A DNA stretch of 64,000 nt, from IMG/VR virus record IMGVR_UViG_3300018080_000121, positions 57,293 through 121,292 of that record. One strand, 5' to 3'. Position numbers and translations under genes: made by a program. Numbering within the stretch: position 1 is the stretch's first letter; every line of letters begins with the position of its first letter. This DNA is from a virus. The notes under the pieces were generated by a model. It saw only the letters and a program-made list of their open reading frames with translations, was not told where the DNA came from and ran no database searches. Positions 50,721 through 61,200 of the stretch are shown here, piece by piece.

Positions 50721-53700
50721 ATGGTTGATGAAAACAAAAAAAGGCAAGACGCCTTAGAAAGGGAAGCTGACAAACGGATACAAAATATAAGTAATGTTAC
50801 GTCGTCCGTTGCTGCAAGAGCAGAAGCAGCCGCAAAACGTGCCCAGGATTTAGAAGTCCAAGAGAGGTACGGTACGGCGAAAGGTGCTCGACAAGCAGTA
50901 TCATCAATCGACCGTGTACTTAAAAATTTAGGAAGTGCCACCGAAGCCTTAGCAATAGGTGTTAAAAACATAACAGCTGAAACCGCAAGAGGTGTTAAAC
51001 AAATCTCAGTAGGAGCAGCTGGCGCTGTTGGAGAATATGCAAAAGCTGTTGGTGAAGACATCAACTGGAATAAGGGCGCATTTGTAACCACTACCCTTGG
51101 AAGAATTACTCCCCTCCTTGGTTATGCTGTGGCTAAAATGATGGAAACCACAGTATTCAGAAATATGATCGCAAAAATGAAAGCTGGTATTAACAAGGCT
51201 CTTGGCGCGGTCGCATTCAAATTTAAGCAAATTGCGATGGTTGGTTGGGAAAAAGGAAAGGAGTTTGTAGCGGGAATTCGTGATCTCTTTTCTCGAAAGA
51301 GGGGAGCAGCGCGTGTAACTGAAGCGGCAAAGCGAGAAAAAGAAGCAATAGAAAAAGCCAAACGTGCAGCTCCTAAGATGCAAAGGGGTGGGTACGTCAA
51401 AAAAGGCGGACTCGCAGAAATTCATTCTGGAGAAGTGGTGCAGAGTAAGCAGGACGTTGCTGGTTTTAAACGGCTGGCAACTGTTATCGCTTCTGGATTT
51501 AAAATCTTCCAGAAAAAGTCGCTTGATATTGAGCAAAAGTTGGCGATGCAACCACATGTCCAAAAGAATATTCTTGGAGATGCTGTCAAAGACGCGCTCG
51601 CAGAAAAACAAGGACGAGGAGCTCCGTTAGAGCGAATTGCTGAAGCCACTGCTCGTATCGCTACTATTGTAAATCCATTCCGTCTTATCTCTACAATTTG
51701 GCAGAACTTCTTAGCAAGAAGTCCGTTCATTCGAGCATTTAATAGAATTGGAGTTGCTGCATTAAAGGTCGTAGCACTTCCAATAACTGCTCTTTTTAAA
51801 CGAAGAACGTCAGGATTACGGCTAACGGGAAATCCATTTGTTGATATGGGTTCTCTGCTGGGCGCAATTCATGGAATTTTATACACTGAATTAGACACTC
51901 AAACTCGCCATCTAAATGACATTGCTGAAGCAACAACAGCAATGGCTCAGAAAGAAGGAATTAAAATTGAAAGAACTCAAGCTAGAAAAGCTTCGGCTAC
52001 TTATACATGGGCGGGCAAGGGAATAAAGTGGTTAGGTAAACAGATTGGTTCAGGTCTCGGTTGGATGTTTGGTGAAGATTCACCGTTTGTAAAATTTATG
52101 ACCAAAGAAAGATCTGTTGGTGGCGGCGCTAAATGGATGGGAAGAAAAGCTGGTGAAGCAGTGAAATGGGGTGGTAGAAGAACAGAAGAGAAATTAAGAG
52201 AAAAATATGGTGACAAAGCATGGGTTGATTATATTTCAAAACAACGAACTGTAAAAGGTGGACTTGAAGGTACTAGAGATTGGTTAAAAGAGAAGACTTG
52301 GGGGAGAGTTGGTAAATGGTGGGACGAACGAAAGAAAAGAAAGAAAAATGTAAGAACACTTGAAAAACAATTATATGAATTTGAAGACTTGCATAAGACT
52401 CAAAAACGAAGTTTAAATCTTCAAAAAGATCAATACTTAAGACAAAGAAAGCAACTTAGAGTTGCCAGAGCATCATCTAAAAAATTAGGATCTGTTGCAA
52501 CCAGATTAAAAAGCGGAAAAGATTGGTTCATGAACCTGTTTACAAAAATTGGAATGGGTATTATGGGCATCCCAAAATTGTTAGGTAAATTTTGGGGAAT
52601 CGCAAAGGGTCTTAAAAGTATGACAAGTTTCTTTAATCTTGTTAGTAAAGTTGGACCTTTGAAAGCTATCCTTGGAGTTGGTGGTGGAATTGCAGCGGCT
52701 GGTGCAGCAGGATATGGTGTTGGGACTCTCCTAAATAAACTGATTATCGAACCATACATTGTCAAGCCACTTGTCAAGGGTTCGGAAGAGAGGGCTAAGC
52801 GAAGTACTAAACAGCATGTGACAGGTATTAGGGAAGCACAAGATCTTATTTCACGATACCAACTTGGAGAAGAAGTCGACAAAGAGAAAGTTATAAAAGC
52901 CAGAACAATGATTTCTGCATCAGCTCAGATGCAAGGAATGAAAGCTAAAAGACGAAAAGACTTTGGTTCTCTTACAAGAAGTACATTGTTTGATGAAATT
53001 GAATCTGCTCAAGATGCTTACTTCGTAGAAAATTTTGACCGATATGCTGGTTATGGTTCTGCTCAGTTAACTAGACTTCGTGCAGAGTGGTTAGAAAAAG
53101 GTGGGTTTGGTGGTAAAGGTTGGACTGAAAATGCAACTGAGTATGGTAGACGAAGAGAAGAAGCTTTCTTAAAATATGTTGAATCAAAAGGCAAAAAATT
53201 ATCAAAAGAAAAATTAGAGACTCAAGCCAGAGGAGCATTGACAGGGGAGAAATACTTACTTTCTAGAGGTACAGCAGCAAAAACTAGAAAGTTCCAAAAA
53301 GGTCTTGCTGATTACTTACCAATCATTTCTCAATTTGCAGGAAGTACTATTTTAGGCGTTGGTTCACAAGCAGCCGCAAAATATCTTGAGAATAACCCAG
53401 AAGCTCTAGTTAAAGTAGCTGATTCTATTTTGAAAATGAAAAGGGATCAAATAGACCCAAATATTATAGCCGCTGCTGAGTTCATTAAATCAAATCCTGA
53501 TGCGTTAGGTGCTCTAGAAAAAGGAGATGCCATTGTTCAACAAGCAAAGGCAACCGTCACTGAAAAAGTAGAAGGTGCGAAACAAAAGGTGAAAGCAGAG
53601 ACAACAAAGAGATATGTTGCGGTACAGGCTTGGGCAACATTAAAAGAAAATGGACAGCAACTTATAGGATACGGTGGCGCAATGGGCATTGGACATCGTG

Positions 53701-54566
53701 GATACGTCCAGGCTCTTAAAATAGCTAAAGCCCACGCCAGAAAACAAGTTCTAGAACAAGCTAAAGGTAGTAAAATCGGTGCAGTAAATTATACAGTTGT
53801 TGAAGATGAAGCGTTTGCAAAAGAATTGATAGCAGAAAGACGAAAGCCAACCGGTACTGCTATGGATACAGCTATAGAAACCGCTGGGGAAGGAACTCTT
53901 GTAGCTGCTGCAGAATTTGGAAAATCAGCTAGAAAAGCAACAGATAAAGCAGTTGCAACTGTAAAAGAATCTGCAATAAAAGCGAAAGATTTTGCAGCTG
54001 ATGCTGTTAAAAATCCAACTGTATATTATAGAATGTTAAAAGAACGAGTATTTGATGGCATTGATGTACTGAAAGGATATGTAGCAAATATTAGCGATAG
54101 AATGACTGGAGTATGGGAAATTGCTAAAGCAAGATATGAACATGAAATTGGACAACTTCCAAAAGAAGTAGTCGCTCATAGAGGCTTCAAAGGAATGGCT
54201 ACAAAAGGTACGCCACTCATAAGAACGGAAGCTGGTGAGTTCATTGAGATTACTCCAGCAGGGGAAGTTAATGAAGCTCTTAGAAGACAAGGTGTTTCGA
54301 GAGATCAAGTTGCCGCACTTGGCGCTGGAAGAGATATAATGAGAGCCAATATGACTTCAGATATGATTAGCGGTATAAATGGAATACGTGGCGCTGTGGA
54401 ATCAGGAACTAAGTCACAAGCTGCTATGATGTCATCGTTTATAGATAACTCTACACAGTCTACACAAGTTACTAATGTAAATGGCGGTGGAGGAGCTTCT
54501 GGTCCAGGAGGAGCTGTATTTTATGGCAATGAATTAAATGCAGTACTTTCTGGGAACTTAACGTAA
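50721..54566 (+). CDS. tail tape measure-like protein, 1281 aa
   Basis: A long protein of helical, Ala/Lys-rich sequence with hydrophobic blocks (GVGGGIAAAGAAGYGVGTL; ITPLLGYAVAKMM), coiled coils and MQRGGYVKKGGLAEIHSGE, a segment common in tail tape measure and tail-tip proteins. The gene's length (3.8 kb) would set a tail of about 190 nm by the usual 1.5 angstrom per residue rule. It begins after AAGAGG. The C-terminus is Gly/Ser-rich. Confidence 0.72.
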   Translation: MVDENKKRQDALEREADKRIQNISNVTSSVAARAEAAAKRAQDLEVQERYGTAKGARQAVSSIDRVLKNLGSATEALAIGVKNITAETARGVKQISVGAAGAVGEYAKAVGEDINWNKGAFVTTTLGRITPLLGYAVAKMMETTVFRNMIAKMKAGINKALGAVAFKFKQIAMVGWEKGKEFVAGIRDLFSRKRGAARVTEAAKREKEAIEKAKRAAPKMQRGGYVKKGGLAEIHSGEVVQSKQDVAGFKRLATVIASGFKIFQKKSLDIEQKLAMQPHVQKNILGDAVKDALAEKQGRGAPLERIAEATARIATIVNPFRLISTIWQNFLARSPFIRAFNRIGVAALKVVALPITALFKRRTSGLRLTGNPFVDMGSLLGAIHGILYTELDTQTRHLNDIAEATTAMAQKEGIKIERTQARKASATYTWAGKGIKWLGKQIGSGLGWMFGEDSPFVKFMTKERSVGGGAKWMGRKAGEAVKWGGRRTEEKLREKYGDKAWVDYISKQRTVKGGLEGTRDWLKEKTWGRVGKWWDERKKRKKNVRTLEKQLYEFEDLHKTQKRSLNLQKDQYLRQRKQLRVARASSKKLGSVATRLKSGKDWFMNLFTKIGMGIMGIPKLLGKFWGIAKGLKSMTSFFNLVSKVGPLKAILGVGGGIAAAGAAGYGVGTLLNKLIIEPYIVKPLVKGSEERAKRSTKQHVTGIREAQDLISRYQLGEEVDKEKVIKARTMISASAQMQGMKAKRRKDFGSLTRSTLFDEIESAQDAYFVENFDRYAGYGSAQLTRLRAEWLEKGGFGGKGWTENATEYGRRREEAFLKYVESKGKKLSKEKLETQARGALTGEKYLLSRGTAAKTRKFQKGLADYLPIISQFAGSTILGVGSQAAAKYLENNPEALVKVADSILKMKRDQIDPNIIAAAEFIKSNPDALGALEKGDAIVQQAKATVTEKVEGAKQKVKAETTKRYVAVQAWATLKENGQQLIGYGGAMGIGHRGYVQALKIAKAHARKQVLEQAKGSKIGAVNYTVVEDEAFAKELIAERRKPTGTAMDTAIETAGEGTLVAAAEFGKSARKATDKAVATVKESAIKAKDFAADAVKNPTVYYRMLKERVFDGIDVLKGYVANISDRMTGVWEIAKARYEHEIGQLPKEVVAHRGFKGMATKGTPLIRTEAGEFIEITPAGEVNEALRRQGVSRDQVAALGAGRDIMRANMTSDMISGINGIRGAVESGTKSQAAMMSSFIDNSTQSTQVTNVNGGGGASGPGGAVFYGNELNAVLSGNLT

Positions 54567-54576
54567 GGAGATTGAG

Positions 54577-55842
54577 ATGGCTAAAGAAACAGGAAATTTA
54601 ACTGACATTGAGTTTACATATGGTTTGCCACCTACGACAGAGACTACAGCACCCATTATACATAACACAATGCCACAAGCTACTATTACACCTTGTGTTC
54701 CCAAGTTTGAACAAGGGCATTCACTATTTAGATTGGAAGAAGAACCGCCATCTTATTTAAAGTTGTTAGAAGATCATGGTTTTACAAAAAAGAGCGGTGA
54801 TATTCAAGTTGCATTTTTAGCGGATTCCTTTCCAACGGATACGTTTACAAATGAGTTTGGTGAAACCTTTCTAGATAGATTTGCGAAGGTAGCCTCAGGT
54901 GGAGTTTCTGATGTTATGCAAATTCTTGGAACACGCAGTGCAGGTGAAACAGCTGATGTGATGCAGGAGATTGCTGGAGAAGGAAAGTTCGCAGATCTTA
55001 TAGGTTGGGTACAGGGAAAAGCTGGAGCCGCAGAAACTGCCCTGACGAAAAAAGCTGGAGAAATAAAAGGAAGTAGAGCTAAACAAGTTGCTCAGAATAT
55101 ATTGAATGTAACAAAAGCAGTAGCAACAGGTGGTCGTTTTGACTTTCCTCAAGTATGGAAGAATAGTACATTTTCTCCGTCTTATACAATGACAATTAGA
55201 TTATGGAACCCATCACCAGGAAATGCAGAGTCCACGAGAAAATTTATTGTAGGTCCGATAGCATCTCTACTACTTCTTACACTACCTCAATCAGATAAGG
55301 ACGTTGGATCTGCATACAAGTGGCCTTATCTATGTAAAGTAAGAGCACCCGGAATATTTCATTTGAGCGCTGCTTACGTAAGTAGTGTAGCTGTGATAAA
55401 AGGTGGCGACCAACAAAGTATTGCATGGAATCAAAATCTTGGTGTAGTTGATGTAAGAATAGACTTTGGAAGTCTTTTTAACAGTGTCTTGACAGAAACT
55501 ACAGGAAGTGTACTCAAAGATAGTCGTCCGACTCTTCGAAATTATCTTGAAGGAATTGGCGGTCCTGGTCTCCCTAATCGACAAGGGAAGGGTTTATACA
55601 ATCCTTTTATAGCAACTCAGGAATCATTGTTTGGGGAGGAAGGAATAAGAAAGTCCCTAGAAGAGATTCTTTGGGAATCGAGAGAATATAATCATGGTAA
55701 AGCAATACCAACAAAGACAAATCAGAAAACAGTCAACTCTGTAAATACCCAGAATAAACAAACTGAAACTGCAAGTGATCCGACTTCAACAAGGGTTACA
55801 CAAGAACAGAAGGATGCTGAAAATAATTTTGTGTGGCCCTAA
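54577..55842 (+). CDS. baseplate/tube-cap-like protein (gp48/gp54-like), 421 aa
   Basis: A structural protein. The central portion (YTMTIRLWNPSPG, GPIASLLLLTLPQ, YKWPYLCKVRAPGIFHLSAA, VVDVRIDFGSLFN) has the strand pattern of T4 gp54/gp48, which seed the tail tube on the baseplate. Ala/Glu-rich helices lie before it and a Thr/Asn/Gln-rich tail after. AAGGAG precedes the ATG. It ends tail-to-tail, overlapping the convergent minus-strand gene by 4 bases. Family assignment is tentative. Confidence 0.5.
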   Translation: MAKETGNLTDIEFTYGLPPTTETTAPIIHNTMPQATITPCVPKFEQGHSLFRLEEEPPSYLKLLEDHGFTKKSGDIQVAFLADSFPTDTFTNEFGETFLDRFAKVASGGVSDVMQILGTRSAGETADVMQEIAGEGKFADLIGWVQGKAGAAETALTKKAGEIKGSRAKQVAQNILNVTKAVATGGRFDFPQVWKNSTFSPSYTMTIRLWNPSPGNAESTRKFIVGPIASLLLLTLPQSDKDVGSAYKWPYLCKVRAPGIFHLSAAYVSSVAVIKGGDQQSIAWNQNLGVVDVRIDFGSLFNSVLTETTGSVLKDSRPTLRNYLEGIGGPGLPNRQGKGLYNPFIATQESLFGEEGIRKSLEEILWESREYNHGKAIPTKTNQKTVNSVNTQNKQTETASDPTSTRVTQEQKDAENNFVWP

Positions 55843-56945
55843 CATGCAGTATTTCTAAAGATCATTGTGATATAATAGGCGAGATATTTATTGATTAGAG
55901 CTTGGGTTTGCTTTGTTAAATCATCGTACTGCTTTTGGTAATTCAAAGTTTTGATAACTTGATTTAAAAGTAAAGTAACTTGTTGTTTAAAGTAGACCCT
56001 GGCTTTAGTCCTCTTTACAGCCATCAACCCACTGACATATCCGTAATAAGACTTTCCGCAAATCGAGTCAACCGAAGTTACACCTTTCAAAAACAATTCT
56101 AAGATTGTTCTTATATTGTCTGCGTATTTCACGTCGCGGATATTATTTGAAATCAGTGTTGCTAATGATATTCTAATTTTTGTCAACGCCCTAGCTTCAT
56201 CAACAGCTTTACGATCTGTAATTTTGTAGACCGTTATCTTTTTAACAACATCAGTAACAACTCTTGAAGTTCTCTCTAATTGTTGATATTGTTGTTCATC
56301 ACCCTCTTCACCTTCATATGGTTCTCTAATCGCAAGCCCTTCCTTCGAAGCTCTATAATATAGTTCTGCAAAACTCTTAATACTTTGAGATACTCTTGTT
56401 CTAGCTTCTCTAATGAATGTAACATTTCCATCTACAGTTGGGGAAATAAAATTTTTTCTGTGTTTTTTATCCATTTCCCTTGTCATAAAAAGAAGCGCAT
56501 TCGCGATAGTTTTTTCTCTGACAAAAAGATGAGTCTTTGCAAGATTCTCTAGAGTATACTTAAATACATCTTTGTTACAATACTGAATTTGCTTGTATAT
56601 TAAGTTTGTAAATACTCTCGTGATATACAAAGTAAGGGTTGACGTATAAGCACTCACCTCACGACGTTTTAACATTGCGTACATTATGAATAGATAGAAA
56701 TTTGAGATTGGGTCTGTTTCTAACTTCCATTTTGCGGCAGGAGTGCCCTTGTAAAACCTTTTCACAAACTCACGTATATCTTTTTCTTTTAACTTGCACA
56801 AATGGAGTAAAATGAAATAGTACTTTTTAAGGGAAGGGTAGTAGCAAGGTTCTGACAAACTAGATAGTTCAAACGCAGCAATTTGATGAATTTTCTTTTT
56901 TAATGCTGGATAATCTATATTTGATTGTTCAAGTAATATATCCAT
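55839..56945 (-). CDS. virion-region protein, 368 aa
   Basis: Mostly helical and strongly basic, with a Lys/Tyr-rich N-terminus (DYPALKKKIHQIAAFEL) and many short Leu/Ile helices. No family is recognised. It starts just after the gp6-like gene's stop on the same minus-strand operon, so a baseplate-linked role is likely by position. It ends convergent with the tube-cap-like gene. Confidence 0.65.
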   Translation of the reverse strand: MDILLEQSNIDYPALKKKIHQIAAFELSSLSEPCYYPSLKKYYFILLHLCKLKEKDIREFVKRFYKGTPAAKWKLETDPISNFYLFIMYAMLKRREVSAYTSTLTLYITRVFTNLIYKQIQYCNKDVFKYTLENLAKTHLFVREKTIANALLFMTREMDKKHRKNFISPTVDGNVTFIREARTRVSQSIKSFAELYYRASKEGLAIREPYEGEEGDEQQYQQLERTSRVVTDVVKKITVYKITDRKAVDEARALTKIRISLATLISNNIRDVKYADNIRTILELFLKGVTSVDSICGKSYYGYVSGLMAVKRTKARVYFKQQVTLLLNQVIKTLNYQKQYDDLTKQTQALINKYLAYYITMIFRNTAC

Positions 56946-56947
56946 TT

Positions 56948-59479
56948 TTATTCTTGTGTAAGAATCCTTACAACAATATCATCTTCTGTGAAATATACCC
57001 ACTCAGGACCATATTCTAGAAGCTCTTGTTGTGAGAAGTCTGATATATTGAAATTAAAGAAAATGCTACTCTCAGGTTTTATTAACCTACAGTGTGATAC
57101 GCCAGTAACTCCTTGTACTACATCAATCATTTCTGTTCTATAAATGGCAATGTTAGGACCAAACCTGTCACTAAACGCCGATACTAATGCAGTTTTTATA
57201 TCTGCTGAGAGACCTGCATCTGATGTATCAGCGGTCGGATCTCTAAACACTTCTAGTTCAATTTGTAATGGGATGTCATATATTGGCGGCGCCCATCCAT
57301 ACTGCGTATAAATGTACTTATAAGGTTTAGAATCAATATTAACAATGTCATTTGCAGTCGGTTCGATATAGGTCCATGTGATACTTGTTGAATCTGTGCA
57401 TAAAGCAATCTGATCTCTTTTTCCTTCCCACTCTCCTCCTTCATTACCACTGATAATGTACCTATCAGAGATACTTGGCGACGTAGGAATGGATGTCAAA
57501 CCAATGTCTTTCACGTCGGGTCTTGTAACGTCGTTTCTTAGCATATTAGTCATAATCCCTGTCGCATTACAAAACTTAACATTGGTGAAGTCTGTCAACA
57601 TTCTATAGCTCTTTAAATCCATTGATGAGAGTAATGCTTGAAGAACTTGTAGTTCAAAATCTTGTTTCGTAACCCCATCATAATAACTCTTCTTAATTAC
57701 AGGAATATCATAAATTACTGTAGTTGTTCCGTCGTCGGATGTATTTGACATCATATAATCTGAAAGGTCATCTCGAAACGTGAATGCAACGGAATATTGG
57801 CTTATAAGCTGCTCATGAACTAAGTTGGGATTACTAAATGTAAAATAGTAAGTTTGCTCCCCTTCTGGAATTGTCATATAATTTGGGAACGTATATCTAA
57901 ATGTTCCAGCTTGTGCACCAGGAACATTTGTCATTGTATAAGTTGCGCTATTTGACAATATTTGCATCTCACATTCAACATCTGCAAAATCCAGTTCATT
58001 AGAATAGTATGTGAGTTCAAAAGTTGCTTCGTTTGTGGAGTCACTAACACTTACGGTTAATTCATTCGCATGGAAATGGTATGGGTCTTGTAAGTCATGC
58101 CCCCAACTTTGAATCAACAATGGAGTCAACTGAAGCTCATACATAATATAATGATAGTATGCTGCTTCGTTCATGCTATCCAATGTCATTTCAAATAGGG
58201 TAACATAATTTATACCATTTACAGATATAATTGTTCCTCGTGGTATATATGTAATTACTGAAGGTAATGTATACTTTGCATTTCTAGTAGGAACAATTTC
58301 ATCACCAAATAGAAGTACTGTAAAGAGTTGGATTTCATTTACTTTTAAATCAGATCTCTTTAAAACTGGAATGGAATTTTGTGCAACAGGAGCGTCATCC
58401 ACAATAGCTGCAATTCCTTCATAGTCACCCTCGGTAACAAGACGATTTAGAGCTGTAAGATTTGTTATGGAGTTTGACCGAATATCTTCTAATGATTCCT
58501 CATCTGCTCCACCTGTAGCTGGTGAAGGATTGGTTACAGTATAGTCGACTATAGTTGTGATGCCACTCTGTTGACTATATATTCTATCACCAGTTACAAT
58601 AGATCCAGCAATAACATTACCATCAGCACCTTCAGTTTCGTCTATACTTACAATAACCGTAGATCCTGGAAGTGGTTGTTGACCAATCAAACCATTTCCA
58701 AAATATAATCGCTTACCTTCGGAGGATGTTCTAACAACGTACCCGTAGTCGTCACTCCCCATCAAATATAAACTTGTAAATTCAGTATACAACCTACCAG
58801 TCGCACCACCACCTTCATCAGGATCTCTTACATATACTGTAATGTTAGCTACTTTTCCTTCAATTGGGACGTCAACTGTTGTAAACTGAAAGGGTTGTAG
58901 GTCTTCGTCAATTTGGAATTCTTGTTCAGTTGGTTTATACTGTCTAACTGGGAGTACAAATGTGAAAGTTTGATCTTCAGATGTTGTATCAATTCCAACT
59001 GGAACGTTGTATACACGACCGTCCTGATCTGCAGAAATACTTACACCTGTGTTATTTGTGATGGCAACTGTAGTTTCATAGTAAGTAATAAAAGTAATTC
59101 CATCGCTTGTGGAAAACTCGAACTCATCAGGAATTGTAAAAGTTGTATTCGGATCTGTAAATGGAAGAGGGACTGTCATTAGGACATTTGCTGTTGCGTA
59201 AGTTGCTTCTGAAGGTCTGTACCCAAGGAACGAACTTAGATTATGAATAGATTCTGGGAGTTGTGCTTTTGTTAAGAAGAACTCACGATATACATTGTCC
59301 TGATAGAACATCAAGTTTGATGTTAGAGCAGAAATTACGTCTATGACGTATGATAGGAATGATGACTGAGTAAGATCAACATTATCGAGCTCCATATACT
59401 GCTTAGTGTACTCAATAATCTGATTTCTTATCGAGTCTCTAGATGCATATACTTGTGAAGAAATAGGTGTATCAGCCAT
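56948..59479 (-). CDS. baseplate wedge protein (T4 gp6-like), 843 aa
   Basis: The N-terminus matches the gp6 family: RNQIIEYTKQYMELDNVDLT, SYVIDVISALTSNLMFYQDN, EFFLTKAQLPESIHNLSSFL, GYRPSEAT. The middle is beta-rich (baseplate-J-like) with GSTVIVSIDETEGADGN and the DRIYSQQSGITT repeat-like strands. It is longer than T4 gp6 (660 aa) and has an additional domain near residues 440-590. AGAGGG precedes the ATG. It builds the ring of the baseplate with the gp25- and gp53-type proteins. Confidence 0.85.
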   Translation of the reverse strand: MADTPISSQVYASRDSIRNQIIEYTKQYMELDNVDLTQSSFLSYVIDVISALTSNLMFYQDNVYREFFLTKAQLPESIHNLSSFLGYRPSEATYATANVLMTVPLPFTDPNTTFTIPDEFEFSTSDGITFITYYETTVAITNNTGVSISADQDGRVYNVPVGIDTTSEDQTFTFVLPVRQYKPTEQEFQIDEDLQPFQFTTVDVPIEGKVANITVYVRDPDEGGGATGRLYTEFTSLYLMGSDDYGYVVRTSSEGKRLYFGNGLIGQQPLPGSTVIVSIDETEGADGNVIAGSIVTGDRIYSQQSGITTIVDYTVTNPSPATGGADEESLEDIRSNSITNLTALNRLVTEGDYEGIAAIVDDAPVAQNSIPVLKRSDLKVNEIQLFTVLLFGDEIVPTRNAKYTLPSVITYIPRGTIISVNGINYVTLFEMTLDSMNEAAYYHYIMYELQLTPLLIQSWGHDLQDPYHFHANELTVSVSDSTNEATFELTYYSNELDFADVECEMQILSNSATYTMTNVPGAQAGTFRYTFPNYMTIPEGEQTYYFTFSNPNLVHEQLISQYSVAFTFRDDLSDYMMSNTSDDGTTTVIYDIPVIKKSYYDGVTKQDFELQVLQALLSSMDLKSYRMLTDFTNVKFCNATGIMTNMLRNDVTRPDVKDIGLTSIPTSPSISDRYIISGNEGGEWEGKRDQIALCTDSTSITWTYIEPTANDIVNIDSKPYKYIYTQYGWAPPIYDIPLQIELEVFRDPTADTSDAGLSADIKTALVSAFSDRFGPNIAIYRTEMIDVVQGVTGVSHCRLIKPESSIFFNFNISDFSQQELLEYGPEWVYFTEDDIVVRILTQE

Positions 59480-59488
59480 AAGTCCCTC

Positions 59489-60133
59489 TTAAACAGTGTA
59501 GAAGCCAGTATTTTCATCCCACATATTTTTTAATCGACCCTTTAATGATTCATTTTTGGACAACATTCTTGCTAACGTTGTTGCATCCTCCAAGGTATGT
59601 ACTTTCTTATCGTAATCAAAGAATACATATTGGTCTATTACTTGGTCATCTACATCTGCTAAATTTTTACTTTGATAAACTTTGATTTTCATTCTCCAAA
59701 AACGTCTATCTGTATTTGGATGAATTTCTACTCCCTTTACCATAAAAAGCGGATATACATTATTTGTAGGTCTTAAAAATTGTTGCTCTAGTTTTACAAT
59801 ATCTCCTGCGTATGGTGTTATCCCATAAGTGGAGGGAAATACCATTGTTGTTTCTTGTTCTTTTATATGTCCGATTTCTGAACCATCAAACCCTGTATTG
59901 ATCTCTTCTGTGAAATAAACGGGAAGAAGCAAGTATTTGTCGAATTTAATTCCTGTAAGTGATCCTGTTCTTTCATATGCGCCACCAAACATTTGGGTGT
60001 CATCCCAAATTGTTTCGTCCTTATTTAAGTTATAATAAGTTGTTAGAAATGCAACACCAACTTTACTATAATACTCGTATACGAGATTTTGGTATTCATG
60101 AATGTAGTGGTACAACCTTGTCCAATTTTGCAT
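59489..60133 (-). CDS. baseplate-associated structural protein, 214 aa
   Basis: Located between gp6-like and gp25-like genes, a position often held by T4 gp53 or related wedge proteins, but the characteristic gp53 motif is not visible. The sequence is Tyr/Phe-rich with IHEYQNLVYEYYSK and beta strands (YLLLPVYFTEEI, VDDQVIDQYVFFDYD). GAGGT precedes the ATG. It is called a baseplate-region protein by synteny. Confidence 0.6.
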   Translation of the reverse strand: MQNWTRLYHYIHEYQNLVYEYYSKVGVAFLTTYYNLNKDETIWDDTQMFGGAYERTGSLTGIKFDKYLLLPVYFTEEINTGFDGSEIGHIKEQETTMVFPSTYGITPYAGDIVKLEQQFLRPTNNVYPLFMVKGVEIHPNTDRRFWRMKIKVYQSKNLADVDDQVIDQYVFFDYDKKVHTLEDATTLARMLSKNESLKGRLKNMWDENTGFYTV

Positions 60134-60137
60134 AATT

Positions 60138-60644
60138 CTACCTCATGAATTTTGAAAGAAATTTACTTAAAATACCATCTGTGTAAGCTTTATGTCTTTG
60201 AGCTGACATTTTTAAATGAGTCGGATTATCAAGGTATTCATCTTGATTAAAATCAAACTTTCCATCAATCATGTAAATCTTTACATTGCCTGTGCTATAA
60301 TTTGGATCAAAAGAAATGTCCAGGTTAGACTTTATATGTCTCCCTGGTTTCTTTAATTCCACTTTGTAATCGTTAATTGACGTCTGTCTAGCTACACAAG
60401 GAAGTGTTTCAACTGGTATAAATTTTTCCACCTTACTATAATGCTGAAGAAAAGATGGAAGCATTTCAATACCCATTCGAAGAATGAGTTGTGATGCAGA
60501 TCTACCATCCTTCATAGAGCCGATTAAATTTAGTACCATAAATGTCTTCGACAAAGGAACAACCAGAATTTGCTCATTACCAATATGCGTCTTTTTTAAT
60601 AATCCTTTGTACGTCTTTAGAACGCCATAAGTCAGAGTCTGCAT
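60138..60644 (-). CDS. baseplate-region protein, 168 aa
   Basis: AAGGA precedes the ATG. A beta-rich basic protein (TYGVLKTYKGLLKKTH, KVELKKPGRHIKSNLDISF, GNVKIYMIDGKFDF). No family is recognised. It lies 4 bases before the previous-numbered gene in the minus-strand operon; a virion role is inferred from context. Confidence 0.6.
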   Translation of the reverse strand: MQTLTYGVLKTYKGLLKKTHIGNEQILVVPLSKTFMVLNLIGSMKDGRSASQLILRMGIEMLPSFLQHYSKVEKFIPVETLPCVARQTSINDYKVELKKPGRHIKSNLDISFDPNYSTGNVKIYMIDGKFDFNQDEYLDNPTHLKMSAQRHKAYTDGILSKFLSKFMR

Positions 60645-60774
60645 GGTTTTTCCTTATGAAGTTATGTTCAGAACTAAAAAAATTCAAGTTCTAAGATATT
60701 GATTTTATTATTTTTTAAATATCCAAAAAATCGCGTTCTTTGTATATACAAGGACACAATTTTCTGTTTGTTTC
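60645..60774. other. 130-base AT-rich gap in the baseplate operon
   Basis: No gene is supported. On the minus strand, AGAACT/AGTTCT at 60671-60693 encloses an A/T-rich loop. TTGTATATACAA near 60740 is palindromic. It is the only sizeable gap in this operon and may hold a terminator for the gp25-like gene or a promoter for the genes that follow it on the minus strand. Confidence 0.35.
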
Positions 60775-61200
60775 TTAGAGAACGTTAAGGTACTTATTTT
60801 CATCAATTGCAATCGAAAGAGTACCTGTTTTGTCTTCATATTCTACTTCAATGTCTACAACAAATCCGTGTCGATCATGCATAAATTTTACATTAATGGA
60901 TGTAATTGTAGCTCGATCATCATATTTAGATATTCTATTCAAAACCTCAGCTTGGATTCTTTGAACAGTCCTGTCATCTGCAGGTTCAAATACATACTTA
61001 TATAATTCGCTTCCGTAAGCAGGATTATACAGATATGTTCTAAGAGGAGTCAAAAGAATATTATTCCATGATGACAAAATAACCTCAAGATCATTTACTC
61101 TAGCAAAATCACCACTAGATGAGATCACAGGAAGATAGTCAGCAATCTTTCCTTGAGAGCCAACTACGTTCTTTTGAAATCTTTCTAGTAGAGATGACAT
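60775..61200 (-). CDS. baseplate wedge subunit (T4 gp25/GPW family), 141 aa
   Basis: The gp25-like fold is recognisable: VNDLEVILSSWNNILLTPLR, YLYNPAYGSELYKYVFEP, VQRIQAEVLNRISKYDDRA and a C-terminal beta pair. This matches gp25/W proteins (the P-E/S-x-G-x-L element and following helix). It forms the baseplate-sheath joint with gp6. AGAGGA lies upstream and its ATG overlaps the stop of the frame that follows the gp26-like gene (TAATG), consistent with one translational unit. Confidence 0.88.
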   Translation of the reverse strand: MSSLLERFQKNVVGSQGKIADYLPVISSSGDFARVNDLEVILSSWNNILLTPLRTYLYNPAYGSELYKYVFEPADDRTVQRIQAEVLNRISKYDDRATITSINVKFMHDRHGFVVDIEVEYEDKTGTLSIAIDENKYLNVL